DNA from: Branchiostoma floridae | Taxonomy: Eukaryota; Chordata; Leptocardii; Amphioxiformes; Branchiostomatidae | NCBI RefSeq assembly: GCF_000003815.2 | Contig: NW_023365793.1 | Span: 186,111-250,110, forward strand | Direction: 5' to 3' | DNA length: 64,000 nucleotides | Shown here: positions 22,260-34,300 of the stretch, piece by piece | How positions within the stretch are numbered: position 1 is the stretch's first letter | Layout: every line of letters starts with the position of its first letter | Made by a program: the position numbers and the translations under genes | The notes under the pieces: model-generated | Told to the model about the DNA's origin: nothing | What the model saw: only the letters and a program-made list of their open reading frames with translations | Databases searched by the model: none

Positions 22260-23000
22260 TTAGAACAAGGTATTATCCGTAAAAGTTGCAGTTCTTGGGC
22301 ATCACCCGTAGTTCTAAAGTCCGGAAGAAAGACGGTGATCTTAGATTTTGCTTCGATTAACGACGCCTAAATGCGAGGACTCATCATGACGCATTTCCTC
22401 TGCAAAGAATTGAGGAATGATTATCAGCTTTGCAAGGGGTGGCTATCTTTTCTGTTTTAGACTTTGTGATGAGACTGACAGGGAAAATACAGCCTTTTGT
22501 ACACAATTCGGGGTGCTTGAATTCAATAGGCTTCCCGTCTAGAGACACTGCTGATATATCTTAAGACATGATAGTATTCTCCTCTAACTTTGAAGATCAT
22601 CTTGCACGGTTAGACCATGTGCTTACTCGACTTTGAGCTTAAGGTCTGTTGCTTCGTCCCATAGAGTGTCACCTTTTTACGTGTAAAATATCTGGGACAT
22701 GTGGTTTCTGAGAAAGTAGTTGCGACCGACCAAGTAAAGTGTGTCAAATTTTGTTCCTATTACCGGTGATTTGTGAAAGATTTTGCCAATATAGCTCAGC
22801 CCTTGCATAAATTGACAATTGGGCAGTCGAAGGTGAAAGGACGGAAATAGAACACTATTCCATTTGAATGGTCTGACGAGTGTGAACAGGCATTTGACGA
22901 ACTGAGAAAGCAATTAATAAGCGCAGACATATTAGCCTATCCAAACTTTGAACTCCCATTTACCTTGTATATAGACGCCAGTCACGACGGATTGGGAGAA
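22260..23000 (+). pseudogene. Ty3/Gypsy-type reverse transcriptase and RNase H remnant
   Basis: Across several frames the order is WASPVVL, a KDG-LRFC block, an R-LNART--HDAFPLQRIEE block, FSVLDL and TAFCTQFGVLEFNRLP. Then come VFSSNFEDHLARLDHVL, the DQVKCVKFCSYYR region, FANIAQPLHKL and finally ELPFTLYIDASHDGLG, the RNase H start. This order is diagnostic for Ty3/Gypsy pol. Several stops and frameshifts are present, and no LTRs, protease or integrase were found. Confidence 0.85.
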
Positions 23001-23224
23001 AGAGATTGCCAGAAAGAGATTCTTCCTAACAACAGCAGACATGGCAGGCCGTAGACTATTCAATGAGGTGACCAATGATTTCCATTGGTATTTTAAATCT
23101 AGTTGAAGCCCCTACGTGACGTAGAACACTACTCTGTGAAGTACAATAGACCGTGCAGTACGGTTCATAACTCCATCTACTCAATCGCTTCGTGGAAGGC
23201 CGTATGAAAAGCTTACTACTACGT

Positions 23225-23400
23225 GCGCAGCGTGGAGCAGCTTCTGGGCCAGCTAAGCCGGGAAGGCTTTGTGAACAGGGTTCAGGTATGTGTGGAACTT
23301 GCCGTATCTATAGAACTTCTTAAGGAGATCCACCGGGATGAGGAAGTTGGAACCACAGGATGTGGACAGACTGGTGCTGATCGCTATGACTGTAAATAAA
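23225..23400 (+). other. Exon-like segment, copy 1
   Basis: An open stretch with EQLLGQLSREGFVNRVQ is followed by GTATGT; reading on, it stays open through ELLKEIHRDEEVGTTGCGQ to a TAA at 23398. A 68-bp core (CAGCTTCTGGGCCAGCTAAG ... TTCAGGTATGTGTGG) is repeated at 23654-23722. The encoded family is not recognised. Confidence 0.4.
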
Positions 23401-23553
23401 TAGGCATTGTTGTGACCAGCATGAAGTAAGTATAATACAGGTTGGAGGAAGTACAAAGTTTTTGTGAGCTTATCTGCATGCCTATATCTCTCTCTAAGGA
23501 AAAACATTTAAAAAAATGGCTACCAAATAAGCACGGCTAATACATCTGATTGA

Positions 23554-23739
23554 ATGTTAGGTATTATTATTATTCTTTTCAACTGCATGTTGTCTAACAA
23601 AGATAAAAATTGCCAGTTTCTGGTTGCCAATGCCGGGCGACTGAACGGCCGCAGCGTGGGTCAGCTTCTGGGCCAGCTAAGCCGGGAAGGCTTTGTGAAC
23701 AGGGTTCAGGTATGTGTGGGACTGCTCGCTCTTAGCTAA
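23554..23739 (+). other. Exon-like segment, copy 2
   Basis: Contains LVANAGRLNGRSVGQLLGQL followed by SREGFVNRVQ and a GTATGT donor-like site. The core matches copy 1 at about 95 percent by eye. High similarity suggests a recent duplication or selection on the peptide. Confidence 0.4.
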
Positions 23740-23883
23740 CTGAAGGCGTTCATAAACAGTGGGGTAAAAGAGGACCCGACAAGCCTGGTACGAGTTGCAA
23801 CGCTACTTTTCTAGCAGACGGGGGAGAGCACGCTTGTAAATAAAGGAAAGCAACAAAGAGCGGAGCAACAGTGGTTCTACCAC

Positions 23884-24297
23884 ATGCTTGGAGCGATGGT
23901 GTACGGAGAAATTGGGCTAACCATACGGGGAGACGACTGCATTTTTACCTATTTCCACAAGAAGACTAACCAGAAAGGTCTCGTCACGAGTAAGACCACG
24001 TCCTTGACGGAGAATCGCACTCGCCTCGACAGGAATAGGGCAGAGGCCCTGCAAGCAGGCACCTCACGGTACATCCCCAATCGGTCGACCTGATCAGGGA
24101 TTGAATGGGAAAACGGCGATATCGCAGATGCTGGGCCCGCTTGTGACGAAGAAACAGTGGAATTGCGCAAGAGTGGCGACTGCCGGTATATCCATAAGGC
24201 CACATTCAAAGAGATGTCCAGGGAATGTGGCTCATTTAAGGAGCTACAAGGCACAGTGAGATACCAGACACTTGCTATGGTGTGGAAAACGGTTTGA
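23884..24297 (+). pseudogene. 138-codon reading frame with one internal TGA, unidentified
   Basis: From ATG 23884 the frame encodes IRGDDCIFTYFHKKTNQKG and RYIPNRST, meets TGA at 24091-24093, and continues in the same frame through ENGDIADAGPACDEETVELR and FKEMSRECGSFKELQG to TGA at 24295. Composition is protein-like on both sides of the stop. It follows the exon-like segments and may belong to the same broken gene. No family was recognised. The opposite strand is also open for 137 codons, which weakens the case. Confidence 0.3.
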
Positions 24298-24299
24298 GC

Positions 24300-25500
24300 T
24301 GACATTTCCGATTTTTTGAATGTTAGCCTCTCTTTTTTCAGCTTACAGGAACAAATTCCCAATGCTATGTATTTTTTTAACAGTACATGGAAAAAATATT
24401 CAATGTCTTATATAGTACCAATTTCGACAAATGTATAATTTCAAGATTATAGAATCATCATCATCATAACCATCATCGGCCGGCTGCAGAGCCGTATATA
24501 ACGTCAGGTATCATATTTTAGGTTCATTAAAATATTAAGCTAATTTCAACTACAATGTATTTTTCCAGTTAAGTTGTCCGATGAGCCAAGAGTCACTTGA
24601 GGAATTCAGATTCCCAACTATATTAAAACACTGCTTTAGGATAATTTTTATTAGAAAAAAAAAACGCAGATTAGATAATATACCTCAGCCTTGGAATGAC
24701 TCTTACACTGTATGCCAATTAAAGTGACATTAACAGTTAATTCATTTTTTTTTATCATAGTCTACCTATCTTTTGATGTAGCTGCCTTTTCAAATACTGA
24801 ATTTACTTAACCCATGAGAAAAGTGTTCAAGTTTCTCAGGTAAGAATGCATTAAAAGGGACATTGCACATAACATCAGTAGTCTTCCCATCCAACGCAAT
24901 GCAAACGGGATATCAATTCGACGAACCCAAATGAAAAATACTACGACCACATCAGCTAAACACTTTCAGCAAAGAGGCTATGACGGCACTCTACTGAATC
25001 AAGCTTCACAATGCGCACTGCACCGCCCAAAAGAGTAACTCCTTGGAGCCCTGAAGAAAAGGCTTTTAAAAAAGGTTACAAAAACAGAGCTGCTATATGC
25101 ATTATGGCACGAGAAAATATTACAGTAATGGAACAACCAATCAACCAGAGCTCTTATGCATATATATATATGCATTGAATGTATTCACAAACAAAAGGAA
25201 CTTTGTTCTATGTTTGCATTGGAACAACTCGTCATATGTTGAAACCTAAATGCAAGACGAGTACCTCGGGAGATTTAAAAAAAATACACAACCTTGGACA
25301 TTAATTCTTAGCAGCATGACCAATGTTAAAATAATGAGCATTGTCCTGCGAATAGAGGGTCGCCAACAAACTGATACAACAAGTTCCACTACACAAAAAT
25401 ATGCTGTAGATAGTAAAAGTTTTTTTTAACTAACTGTCCGTGATTTTAATCGGATACACCAAGCTTCACACGAAGCAGAACGCCCGGGCACTTGTCTATT
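24300..25500. other. No supported gene
   Basis: AT-rich sequence with short open frames only. A CATCATCATCATAACCATCAT stretch near 24449 is simple sequence. Confidence 0.5.
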
Positions 25501-25506
25501 GACCCG

Positions 25507-25617
25507 GACCCTTAGTTTGGCGGGAAAGGTGGAAACCCAAACCCTTAGTTTTGGGGCGGGAAAAGTGGAAACCCTAACCCTGAGTTTTAGGGTGGGAAAA
25601 GTGGAAACTCCAACCCT
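25507..25617. repeat. Three tandem copies of a ~38-bp G/C-skewed unit
   Basis: The unit reads ACCCTTAGTTTTGGGGCGGG followed by AAAAGTGGAA, three times with drift. CCCTAACCC and TTTTAGGGTGGG inside it look telomere-like but are not a (TTAGGG)n run. Confidence 0.75.
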
Positions 25618-25639
25618 TGATTCAGGCGCGAAGCTTGCG

Positions 25640-27060
25640 TAACGTTATCCTCCGTCGGATACAGACAGGCGAAACCACTCGTCCGTTCAGCGCAGACGGG
25701 GGTGTACGTGCAACAAGACCCACAAGAACAGCAGTAAATAAATACAAAAACAATCCAAAATTTCAAATATAAAGGAGAAAAACCGGTATTCCTTCCCTAA
25801 GGACAAGAATGTCCTCGAAAGTTCTAACGTAACCCAAACTCCACCCAGGAGGGGGCAACGTGATTTTACTCGGAACCGGGGGAGCTGTACGGTGCCGGAA
25901 AAACGCTCGTAGAATTGCGCAAACGCACAATACCGGCCCAAAAATGATATCAGAATGATCCTGACAAAATCAGAAAACCTACAATGCCCAAACAAGACCT
26001 CAAATTCCCCCTTCGAACAACCATAAATGGCTTGGGAACTCAAAGCGCAACATTAAGATACCCCCGTCCTATCGGTGCGCTCCTTAGCGAGATAATGAAT
26101 GACTTCGGAACTACACACATGCTGATTGGTGTATGAAGAAATGGCGGGAAATAATCTGTCAATCACCTTAAACGTAGCATGCTGATTGGTCATAGAAAGC
26201 TATTGAAGTCAAGATTTGGCTTTGAGCAGAGAGGCTGTTTGTATTTTACTTGCATATGAAGATTATGCCGCAAATGTTGGACTAATGAAGTTAGGATGTG
26301 AAGATATTTGGTAGGCTAAAGACGGATTTCGTAAATAGAGTGAATGCCAGTTTTCGAATAAGAACTCCTGCGAGAGGTCATATGAGTTCATTTGCACGAA
26401 AGTAGGGTTGAAAACTACCAGACTCTGGATGGAGTTATGCCACTCTCATTGACAAAAATTGCCGACCAAATATTTTCTGTATGTGCATATTTGACTAAAC
26501 TTTCTGGACCGCTTTTTAAGACGGATGCTCGATAGGTTAATTTTTTCCTCTTTATGCATTTGTGGTTTTGAGAATGTGCACATATTTTCTGCAGTCTCAG
26601 CATTGCATTTGTTTGGCATGTACTTACAATGTGTTCGATCTCATTGTGATCTTATTTGATTTATTAGCATGTTACTTCACTTTCATCATTTGTATATGAA
26701 AGAACTTGCAACTTAGGTGCCTTCAACCCCTTTTAATGTGCTCCTAGTCAAACATTATAAACAATGACTAGTCAAAATAGATATTGACTGTGTACAGTTT
26801 AAATACCATATATATATATATATAATAATATACATTATAAAAATGTTCAATTAAAATAAATATACTGACATACCTTTTAAAAGACTGTTATGTATATGAA
26901 GAATCAATAATTAGTTTTGAAAAGACTATTGTATATACAGAAGTGGCAACTTGGGTGACTTATAAACAATGACTAGTCTGCGCCATTCAGCTTCTTCCAA
27001 CGCCTCACTCTTCTGGACAGCAGTTCCTTCAGCACGGCAGTTCTATAGAAATCGTCGAGT
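25640..27060. other. No supported gene
   Basis: A 118-codon minus-strand open frame (25687-26043) has no domain character. An (AT)n run lies at about 26808-26826. GACTAGTC-containing segments recur near 26765 and 26970. Confidence 0.4.
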
Positions 27061-27077
27061 TTGGTTAGGTTTTTCTC

Positions 27078-27647
27078 CTACCACTCGGTATTGACAAAAA
27101 TTCTCTCATGGAAGATCCTACCTGGTCCGAAGTAAACGACAAAGTCGACCCATTCTAAACTACAACAGTACAGTTGACCTTGAACCTGGTCATAGTAATT
27201 GTGGTTTGTCTTCACTGTAATGTTGTTCTCTACATTCTTCAAGAAGATTCTACTGTCCTGACCTGCATCCTCCGCTGAGAGCCCTTGTTTGGAGAACGGG
27301 CCCGGGCATTTTACCTCCGGGCCTCCTATGGTTTGACCGTCTTTCATAACAAGCCTATCCGTTGACGCATCCAGCCATGGCCTCTAAAGTGATAGAATGA
27401 GTCTAGATTCTATACACTGTGCCCCAGGGTGCTCCTCTTGAATAAGATCAACGTACTCCTCTACTGCAACAGCCTCATTACGGTTCCCACATGCTGTTGC
27501 TGTAGTAGAGAAGTTGTTATCATAGCTTTTATTTTGTTGGATTTGATGTTCGATTCTGGTAGGCTTGCCCGCCTGTTTCTTTACTTCTTCCCGTAATTGT
27601 GTGTCTGCCCTTGTCAGCTTCTTGAAGCCGACATTTGTCACCCTCAT
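27078..27647 (-). pseudogene. YqaJ-type nuclease (lambda-exonuclease fold) pseudogene
   Basis: One minus-strand frame, interrupted by a single TAG at 27384-27386, carries the motif order of YqaJ-domain nucleases. It runs TATACGNRNEAVAVEEYVDL (entry motif with GxxxE), then ESRLILSL, PWLDASTDRLV (family PWLGASPDG), GGPEVKCPGP (catalytic E-V-K), and finally NYYDQVQGQLYCCSLEWVDF (QVQ motif). The SPDG Pro/Gly are changed and the stop falls between conserved blocks, so this copy is probably dead. In ISL2EU/IS4EU DNA transposons a YqaJ protein accompanies the transposase; that is the likely origin. Confidence 0.75.
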
Positions 27648-28030
27648 TGGTTACACCAGTCTCGGCACTACAAAGGTTACTATCATGTAGTCCATGGATA
27701 TCCAGTTTCTGGGCGAACAGCACTCCCTCTAGTCTACCGTTCTTCCTTATCGGCTTTAGCCTTTCCCTAAGGGTCTCCATGATTGGGGTCTTTGGCGATA
27801 GCCATCCCGTGGCTCTCAGCTCTCTATGGCTTGTGGGCTGATTTATCGTCGCCCCAAGATATACCAGGGGTTTGCTTTCTTCGTTCTGACCGCATCGAAC
27901 CTCTCCGCCCCATATCAGCTGGGGATCCAACTCGGTCGGGCGATACGTGACTTTTTGGTGAATTTGTACGCCATTAAGGTCGCTGTTCGCCTGAAATCCA
28001 TTGCGTTGTCGTTAAATTTAATCTTCAGAA
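27529..28030 (-). pseudogene. Upstream part of the YqaJ-protein pseudogene (different frame)
   Basis: Overlapping the start of the YqaJ part in another frame, about 130 codons are open, with VQIHQKVTYRPTELDPQLIW and ESKPLVYLGATINQP. The coding-like region merges into the YqaJ frame by a frameshift near 27640. I do not recognise this upstream domain. It may be the DNA-binding N-terminus of the same transposon protein. Confidence 0.45.
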
Positions 28031-28117
28031 TTTAGTAAGTGATGACGTTTATATGCGTGCCTCTGTGTCTACAACCTCTTCAGCCAATGTCAGTTTACAA
28101 TACAATGGTGGCTTTAT

Positions 28118-28880
28118 CGTCTTAATATTTTCTTAAGTTCCATACACTCCGTCCTTTGGAATTGAAACCTGAGTATTCAGATGTGCGCCAAAGAAGTCAA
28201 GAAATACAACTTACCGTAGTCAAATCAGTAAGTCAAATGTACTATCAGATGGCTGTACATTATACTCTTGCTGTCGAGCCAGATGCTTGTTTCTGTCGGT
28301 AGGCTTTGCAATTGTTACTTCTTTCCTCAAGAGTGCTGCCGTTCATGGCTGATGTAGCATTTAATAAAAACGCTGATTGCAGGTACTAGGTCCTGCGAAG
28401 GATGATCAATGTGGTGCGTGTGAAGAAACTAGAATGTCTGCTTCTGGCTTTGCAGGCTGGTAAGAGATACTGCCAGACCTTTACCCTGCCTTCTAAATAT
28501 TTTCTTAAGTTCTATACACTCCGTCCTTTGGAATTGAAACCTCTGGGCGATGTCGTCAGCTGTGCACCAAAGAAGTCAAGAAAGACAACCAATACAACTT
28601 TCCATAGTGAAATACGTAAGTCGAATGTATCATCAGATGGCTGTACATTGCCTCTTGAGCGAGATATGTGTTCCTTTTAACATGTTTCGCCAAGTTTACT
28701 TCCAACTCTGCACCATCAAGAGCACTGCCGTGCATTTATATGCGTGCCTCGATCTCTGTGTCTGCCATTACTTCAGCCAATGTCACTTTACAATGCCATG
28801 GTGGAGTCTTTAGCCGCTTTATCGTCTTATTATTTTCTTTAGTTCCATACACTCCGTGTCTACTCTCACATGTTTGCACA
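28118..28880. repeat. Local duplications of a ~180-bp unit
   Basis: TATTTTCTTAAGTTC-ATACACTCCGTCC, followed by CAAAGAAGTCAAGAAA and CAGATGGCTGTACATT, occurs at 28124-28260 and again at 28496-28650. A shorter third copy of the start lies at 28826-28860. No gene was identified. 29300-30160 is likewise empty apart from AT-rich sequence. Confidence 0.75.
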
Positions 28881-30164
28881 AATACGACATTGTAAAGCAG
28901 GTGATCTAGTGGCGTTGCCACACTTTCGCATGAGTACTCGTATTCTGAATAGAGACAAACTAAGCTTGTTTACTGCCTTTCTGTTAGCTTCCTTGTGGTA
29001 TATACGAGTCATGCTTTCCTACGCTCTACGCACTAAACAAACGCACGCCCTTTCTGTCTATCTATCTGCCACATCTGATGTTCTACAGACAAAAATGATG
29101 CCGTCTTTTTGTCACTATTTGCATGGATTAAGGTGGGGCGTTCCACTTCAGTTGTCTATTATGTACACCTCACTGGACGGCATGAAGTTATCACCACTGG
29201 AGTCCAGTTGTGGTTCCAGCACCGTAGTTACTCATTGTTGGGGGCTCACAGAACGACGGTTCAGAGCCTTTGCGTACTAGTACCCGGAAACTAAAGAAAA
29301 ACACATGCGTCTAAATACTTGAGAGATAAATACATGATCAGCTATTTCCTCTCCAAAGGCAAAGCAACATTCTGCAGTCCAAAGTTGATGATCGACATCA
29401 ATCTTTCTGCAGGATAAAGGTAGTTTTGTCCTGTGGCAGACCTTGCCAAGACGAGCAAGTCAAAGTTCATGAGTTTAAGCAGTGCAATTTGAGCACACTT
29501 AACTGCATCCAAGTGTGGTTGTACGTTGGCACAGCAGTATCGCGTACCCCTTCATTTATCCATTTTTCTCGTGCTCTTAGGTAAGTTCTTCTAGCTTTTC
29601 CTCACAATATTTTTCTAATTTCATTTTTGTTCTTTTATAAGTTCAGTTTCAGCTTTATCATCACCATTTTCTTAATTTTCTAAAAAAAGTGAGTGTTTTT
29701 ACTCTATTTATCAGTTCTGTTTCTTTCCTCTTTTTTCCTTAGCTCTATTCTTACAATATGATATAGAAAAGTCCCTGAAGTTAATATAAGACAAATCTAG
29801 CATACAACCGAATGGTAAGTTACTGTCCTCTTTTCGTATTCTCAATAGATTTTCTGATCCATTCACAATATTCTTCATCTTTCAGCACATCTGTATTTAG
29901 TTTCCAATAGCCATACCCTATATTTTTTGTGACTAGACTTATCTTAGAAAATATTGCCTGGTGATCTGTTTTAATGTTCTTATTCCCCTCTCTCCAAATG
30001 CCACACAGACCTAGGGATTGGTAACAAATTTTTAAAGGCCTGTGATGAATGTCCTGTGTCTGTTTGCCTTTCTCCTTTTTTTATCCATAACATAATTAAA
30101 AACTGAATTATAGTCCCCCTACTAAAGCTTGTCTCTCAAGTGTGGTTTCGAGCTATGTCCAGTA

Positions 30165-30470
30165 TCAGGGTGAAGTGCACGAAGTTAGGGTGTACGAAGT
30201 TGTACTAAGTTACAACCGTTCCCACTGGCTTTGAGGCTATATCGGGAGTCACAGATGACGTCAAAACATTTATTGGATGACGTAATCTAACTTCGTACAG
30301 TAGGCAGGGTAGGGTGTCAAGTGTACGAAGTTGTGCAAAGTTACGTGACGTCGTCTAACTTCGTACAGTAGGCAGGGTACGGCGGCATGTGTGCGAAGTT
30401 GTCCTAAGTTGTGCAAAGTTACGTGACGTCATCTAACTTCGGACAGTGGGCAGGCTGGGTCAGGTGATTA
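30165..30470. repeat. Tandem repeat whose unit is itself an inverted repeat
   Basis: Three degenerate copies of a unit read TGTACGAAGTTGTGCAAAG, TTACGTGACGTCGTCT, AACTTCGTACAGTAGGCAGG. The arms GTACGAAGTT and AACTTCGTAC are perfect complements around a loop that contains TGACGTC, so each unit can fold. It resembles clustered termini of a short inverted-repeat element. Confidence 0.7.
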
Positions 30471-31044
30471 TAGGAATAGGCCATGAATTATAGCACCGTA
30501 TACACCGAAGAAAGCGGGTCATTAACATTACTATCATATAGACTTTGTCCGATACCTATCCGTGACGACTCCAGAGGACACATTCGCTCAGGTACTAGCC
30601 TAAGAGTAACAGTGTATGATTGCCTGAGGTTGAGGGTTGAGATGGAGAGTGATGTAGAGTTCACAGTCCTGACAGTGTTTCATTTATGTCATACCCAGCA
30701 GAGAAAACACAAGTTTCAACGCAAAGTTTCAAAATACTCCTAAAAAGAAGTGTCTTCTAACAAAATTGTACCAACAGCAATTCCAATGTTTGAATCCAGT
30801 ACTTGACCAGGCACATATGAACCGCATTTGATGGAGGCCTTTGTGATACAGTAGAACCTCATGTGCATGTGATAGTGCAACTTATCACCCGGTCTCAAAC
30901 ACCTGTATCATGTACAGTATTGAATGTTATATGGTATATGCCATATATATGCCATATATTACAATACTGCCATATATTACAATATGCCAGGTATATGCCA
31001 TATATTACAATACTACTATAACATCACATAGATAGATGGCCCAG

Positions 31045-31137
31045 GTTCCCAGAATTCTGCAGAGTTCTGGCTCAGGTTCCAAAATTCTCCAGAATTCTGG
31101 CTCAGGTTCCCAGAATTCTGCAGAATTCTCCAGAATT
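31045..31137. repeat. Short GGCTCAGGTTCC..CAGAATTC tandem repeat
   Basis: About three copies of a ~32-bp unit containing GGTTCCCAGAATTCTGCAGA. It lies just upstream of a host exon. Confidence 0.7.
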
Positions 31138-31321
31138 GACTTTGTTCCTGGAGACATCTAATTGCATTCTACATATTAATTACCTTTCAATATACATTTT
31201 CACAAAATATCTGATATACATGTATAGGTGCAGTCTGTGAAAAGCTACAAGCATTAGTCCCAAGTGCCCTGCTCAGTCCCATTTTAATCTGCTCAATGTT
31301 ATGTATGTTCTCTGCCTACAG

Positions 31322-34300
31322 GAAGACCTAGAGGGAGCTCTACAGTACAACAAGAAGGTAGCGGAGGACTACCGTCGCCTGATGAATGAGAAACTGGACA
31401 TCAAGGACACCCTGCTGATGGAGTCTTCTGTCAAGGATCTTTTTTTTTTTTTTTTTTTTTATATTTATTGCATTTCAAATAAACAGAAATAACAGAAGAA
31501 TACATAATGACAATAGAGATGGAGACAATAACTGAGACAAAACATAAACATAAACCACGGATCCAAAAATAGATAACAATACTACAGCGGGAAGAAAATA
31601 ATACCAACCAAATAAACTAATACAGCAGTATAAGGTAGTATCGTTTACATAAGAAAAGTAACATCAGTGTAAATTAATGGTAAACTTTAAACAAGAATAA
31701 TCTCAAATAAAGTACAGACACATAAGAAACCATCAATACAACATTTCGCTTCAAATACTAGTGAAAATAATTGAATAATGCAAAACCACAAGAGTAGCAA
31801 AAGACAAAAAGAAAATAGAGGGGTTTAAGAAATGATGTGAAGTATTTCTCCCCATTTACTGTAGTGAACTGCCAATTTGTTCTTTCTGGAAGCTATTATA
31901 AATTCCAATTTGTAAGAAGTCTTAATATATGAGATAAAATGGTTTAATGATAGGTGTTTTTCTTGCTGTTTGTAAATAAAAAATTTTGCCATTAATATTA
32001 GTGTATTGTTCAGCCTAGGGGAATTTACTGTTAGATCACCCAAAATTACACTTGCTAAATCTATGTGTAATGGTTCACTCGATACTCGTTCGTGCCATTT
32101 CTTAACATCTCTCCAAAATTGGGAAACTCTTGGACATTCCCAAAATAGATGCAGTGTATCTTCTTGCTCATTTCCACAGTGTATGCAAATAGGGCTGTCC
32201 GAGAGTTTCCAAATATATAACATTTTTCTGGTAGGTAGAAATTTATGTAACATCCTAAATTGGAAAAATCTTAGTCTCGGACATATTGTAGTCTTGTATA
32301 TCAGTCTAAAAACTTGTTTCCATGGTATTGTTATGTCAAGTATTTCTTCCCAATATGTTTGGATTTTAACTGGGGTTTGGACTACGTTATTTGTTAAAAG
32401 AGTTGTCATGTATATATCTTTATTTATCTTACGTGCCCCCAACCAGGAATAGTTTGATATGAAGGGTGCATTAGGTCCTATAGTAAGTGGTTTATCCTTA
32501 AGATGTCTTTTCCAGGTGCTTGGGATAGCGGAGATTATTTGATTATATTCCATCATTTGAAGAGTTTTCCCAAATTTCAGCGATAATTCCTTATATGACA
32601 AAAATTTTCCATTTGTATCTAAAAGGTCACTTATAAATAATATTTGACCAGTAGCTTGCTTTCTAAAGTGAATAGGCTTGCTGTCTATAGTAATATTTGA
32701 GTTGAGCCATAAAAGCTGTGATTGTATGTCCTGGTGTGTTTCAGGTGGCTTAAATTGGAAGGAAAGCCATGCTTTAAGGGCATTGATGAAGAAAGGACTA
32801 ACAGACCGAGAAAACTTAGTAAAAATACAGTCTATATGATATTTAGATAATTGCAAGAAAGGGTAAAGTTTACATACAGGATCTGGGAAATCAGTCAAGT
32901 ATTTACTTAAAGGTGTTTTTGCTTGCCATAGTCTAGGTATCCACGATGCCTTACGAGTGAGATCAAAAGTGGGTAAGTGTATTAATTTCAGACCACCACA
33001 GTCATAGGTGTTATATATAACCTTGCGTTTAATCTTTTCTGGGCGCCCATTCCAAATGAAATTGAATATCTTTTTCTCATACTCCTTAAAGAACTTGGCG
33101 CTAGGAGAAGGTAATGCCATGAATAGATATGTAAATTGTGATACTATTAGAGAGTTCACCAAGGCAATTTTACCAAAAAGTGTTAAGGAATGTCCTCTCC
33201 AGGGGAGCAAGATCTTGTCTATCTTAGCTAGTTTTGTCCAGTAATTCTGATCTAATTTTTCGGTATAACCAGTTGTGCCTAAACCCAGCATAATCCCTAG
33301 AAGTTGTACAGGGCCATTAGTCCATTTGATAGGAAGATCACAAGGGAGAGAAAAAGTTGTGTTTTTTAAAGAGCCTATTCTTAAAATCGTACATTTGTCA
33401 AAGTTCGGTTTTAAGCCAGAAATTATTGAAAGATTCTTTAAATCTTCAACGAGGGCTACTAGAGATTGTGCTTCGGGTTGCAGAGGAAAATTAGAATCAT
33501 CAGCAAACTGTGAGACCTTGGTTTCCAGAGTGTGTATCTTAAGTCCTTTTATGTGTTCGTTGGTCCTGATTTTTGTGGCTAATAATTCTACACATAAAAT
33601 AAACAAGTAGGGGGAGAGGGGACACCCCTGTCGAACACCACGGAGAAGAGGAAAGGCGTCAGAAATATGTCCATTGTTTATTACTTTACTAGAAATATTG
33701 TTGTATAAAACCGAAATCCATTTAATAAGAGATTCCCCAAAGCCAAAAAAGTTCAAAACTTTAAACATATAATCCCATCTTAGGCTATCAAATGCCTTCT
33801 CAAAATCGGCAATAAAGATCAGTCCTGGTTTTTCGTTAGTGTCATAATATTCAATTAATTCTAAAAGTCTTCGTATATTCTCTCCAATGAATCTGTTTTT
33901 CAAATAACCAGATTGATCTTCACTTATCAAATCACTAATACAATTTTTCAATCTAAGCGAAATTACTTTAGAGATGATCCGCACATCGCAACACAAAAGT
34001 GAAAGAGGCCTCCAGTTTGTAAGTTTAGACGGGTCCTTGTCCTGGCTCTCTGAGTTCTGCTTTAGTAAAAGAGTGATTAGTCCTACTCTTTGTGTGTTAG
34101 ACAACTGTCCTTTTTCATATGCATAGTTAAAGGATTGGAGCATATATTGCTTTAAGCTAGAGAAGAATACCTTATATATATTTCAATTGGCAGCCCATCT
34201 AGTCCTGGAGCTTTTCCATTCTTAAAGCTATTAATTGCTATCCACAATTCTTTTTCAGTAATGGGACCTTCACAGGAGTTTTGTTGCTCTGAGTTTAAAT

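Noticed and set aside
23949-24362. 137-codon minus-strand frame
   Set aside because: Opposite strand of the 23884-24297 frame, which has the more protein-like composition; not certain.
25507-25617. Telomeric repeat
   Set aside because: CCCTAACCC and TTAGGG-like pieces occur once each inside a 38-bp unit; there is no hexamer array.
25687-26043. 118-codon minus-strand frame
   Set aside because: Hydrophobic, low-complexity sequence without motif, splice context or homologue that I recognise.
32006-32452. 148-codon plus-strand frame and other plus-strand frames in 32006-35099
   Set aside because: Antisense shadows of LINE ORF2.
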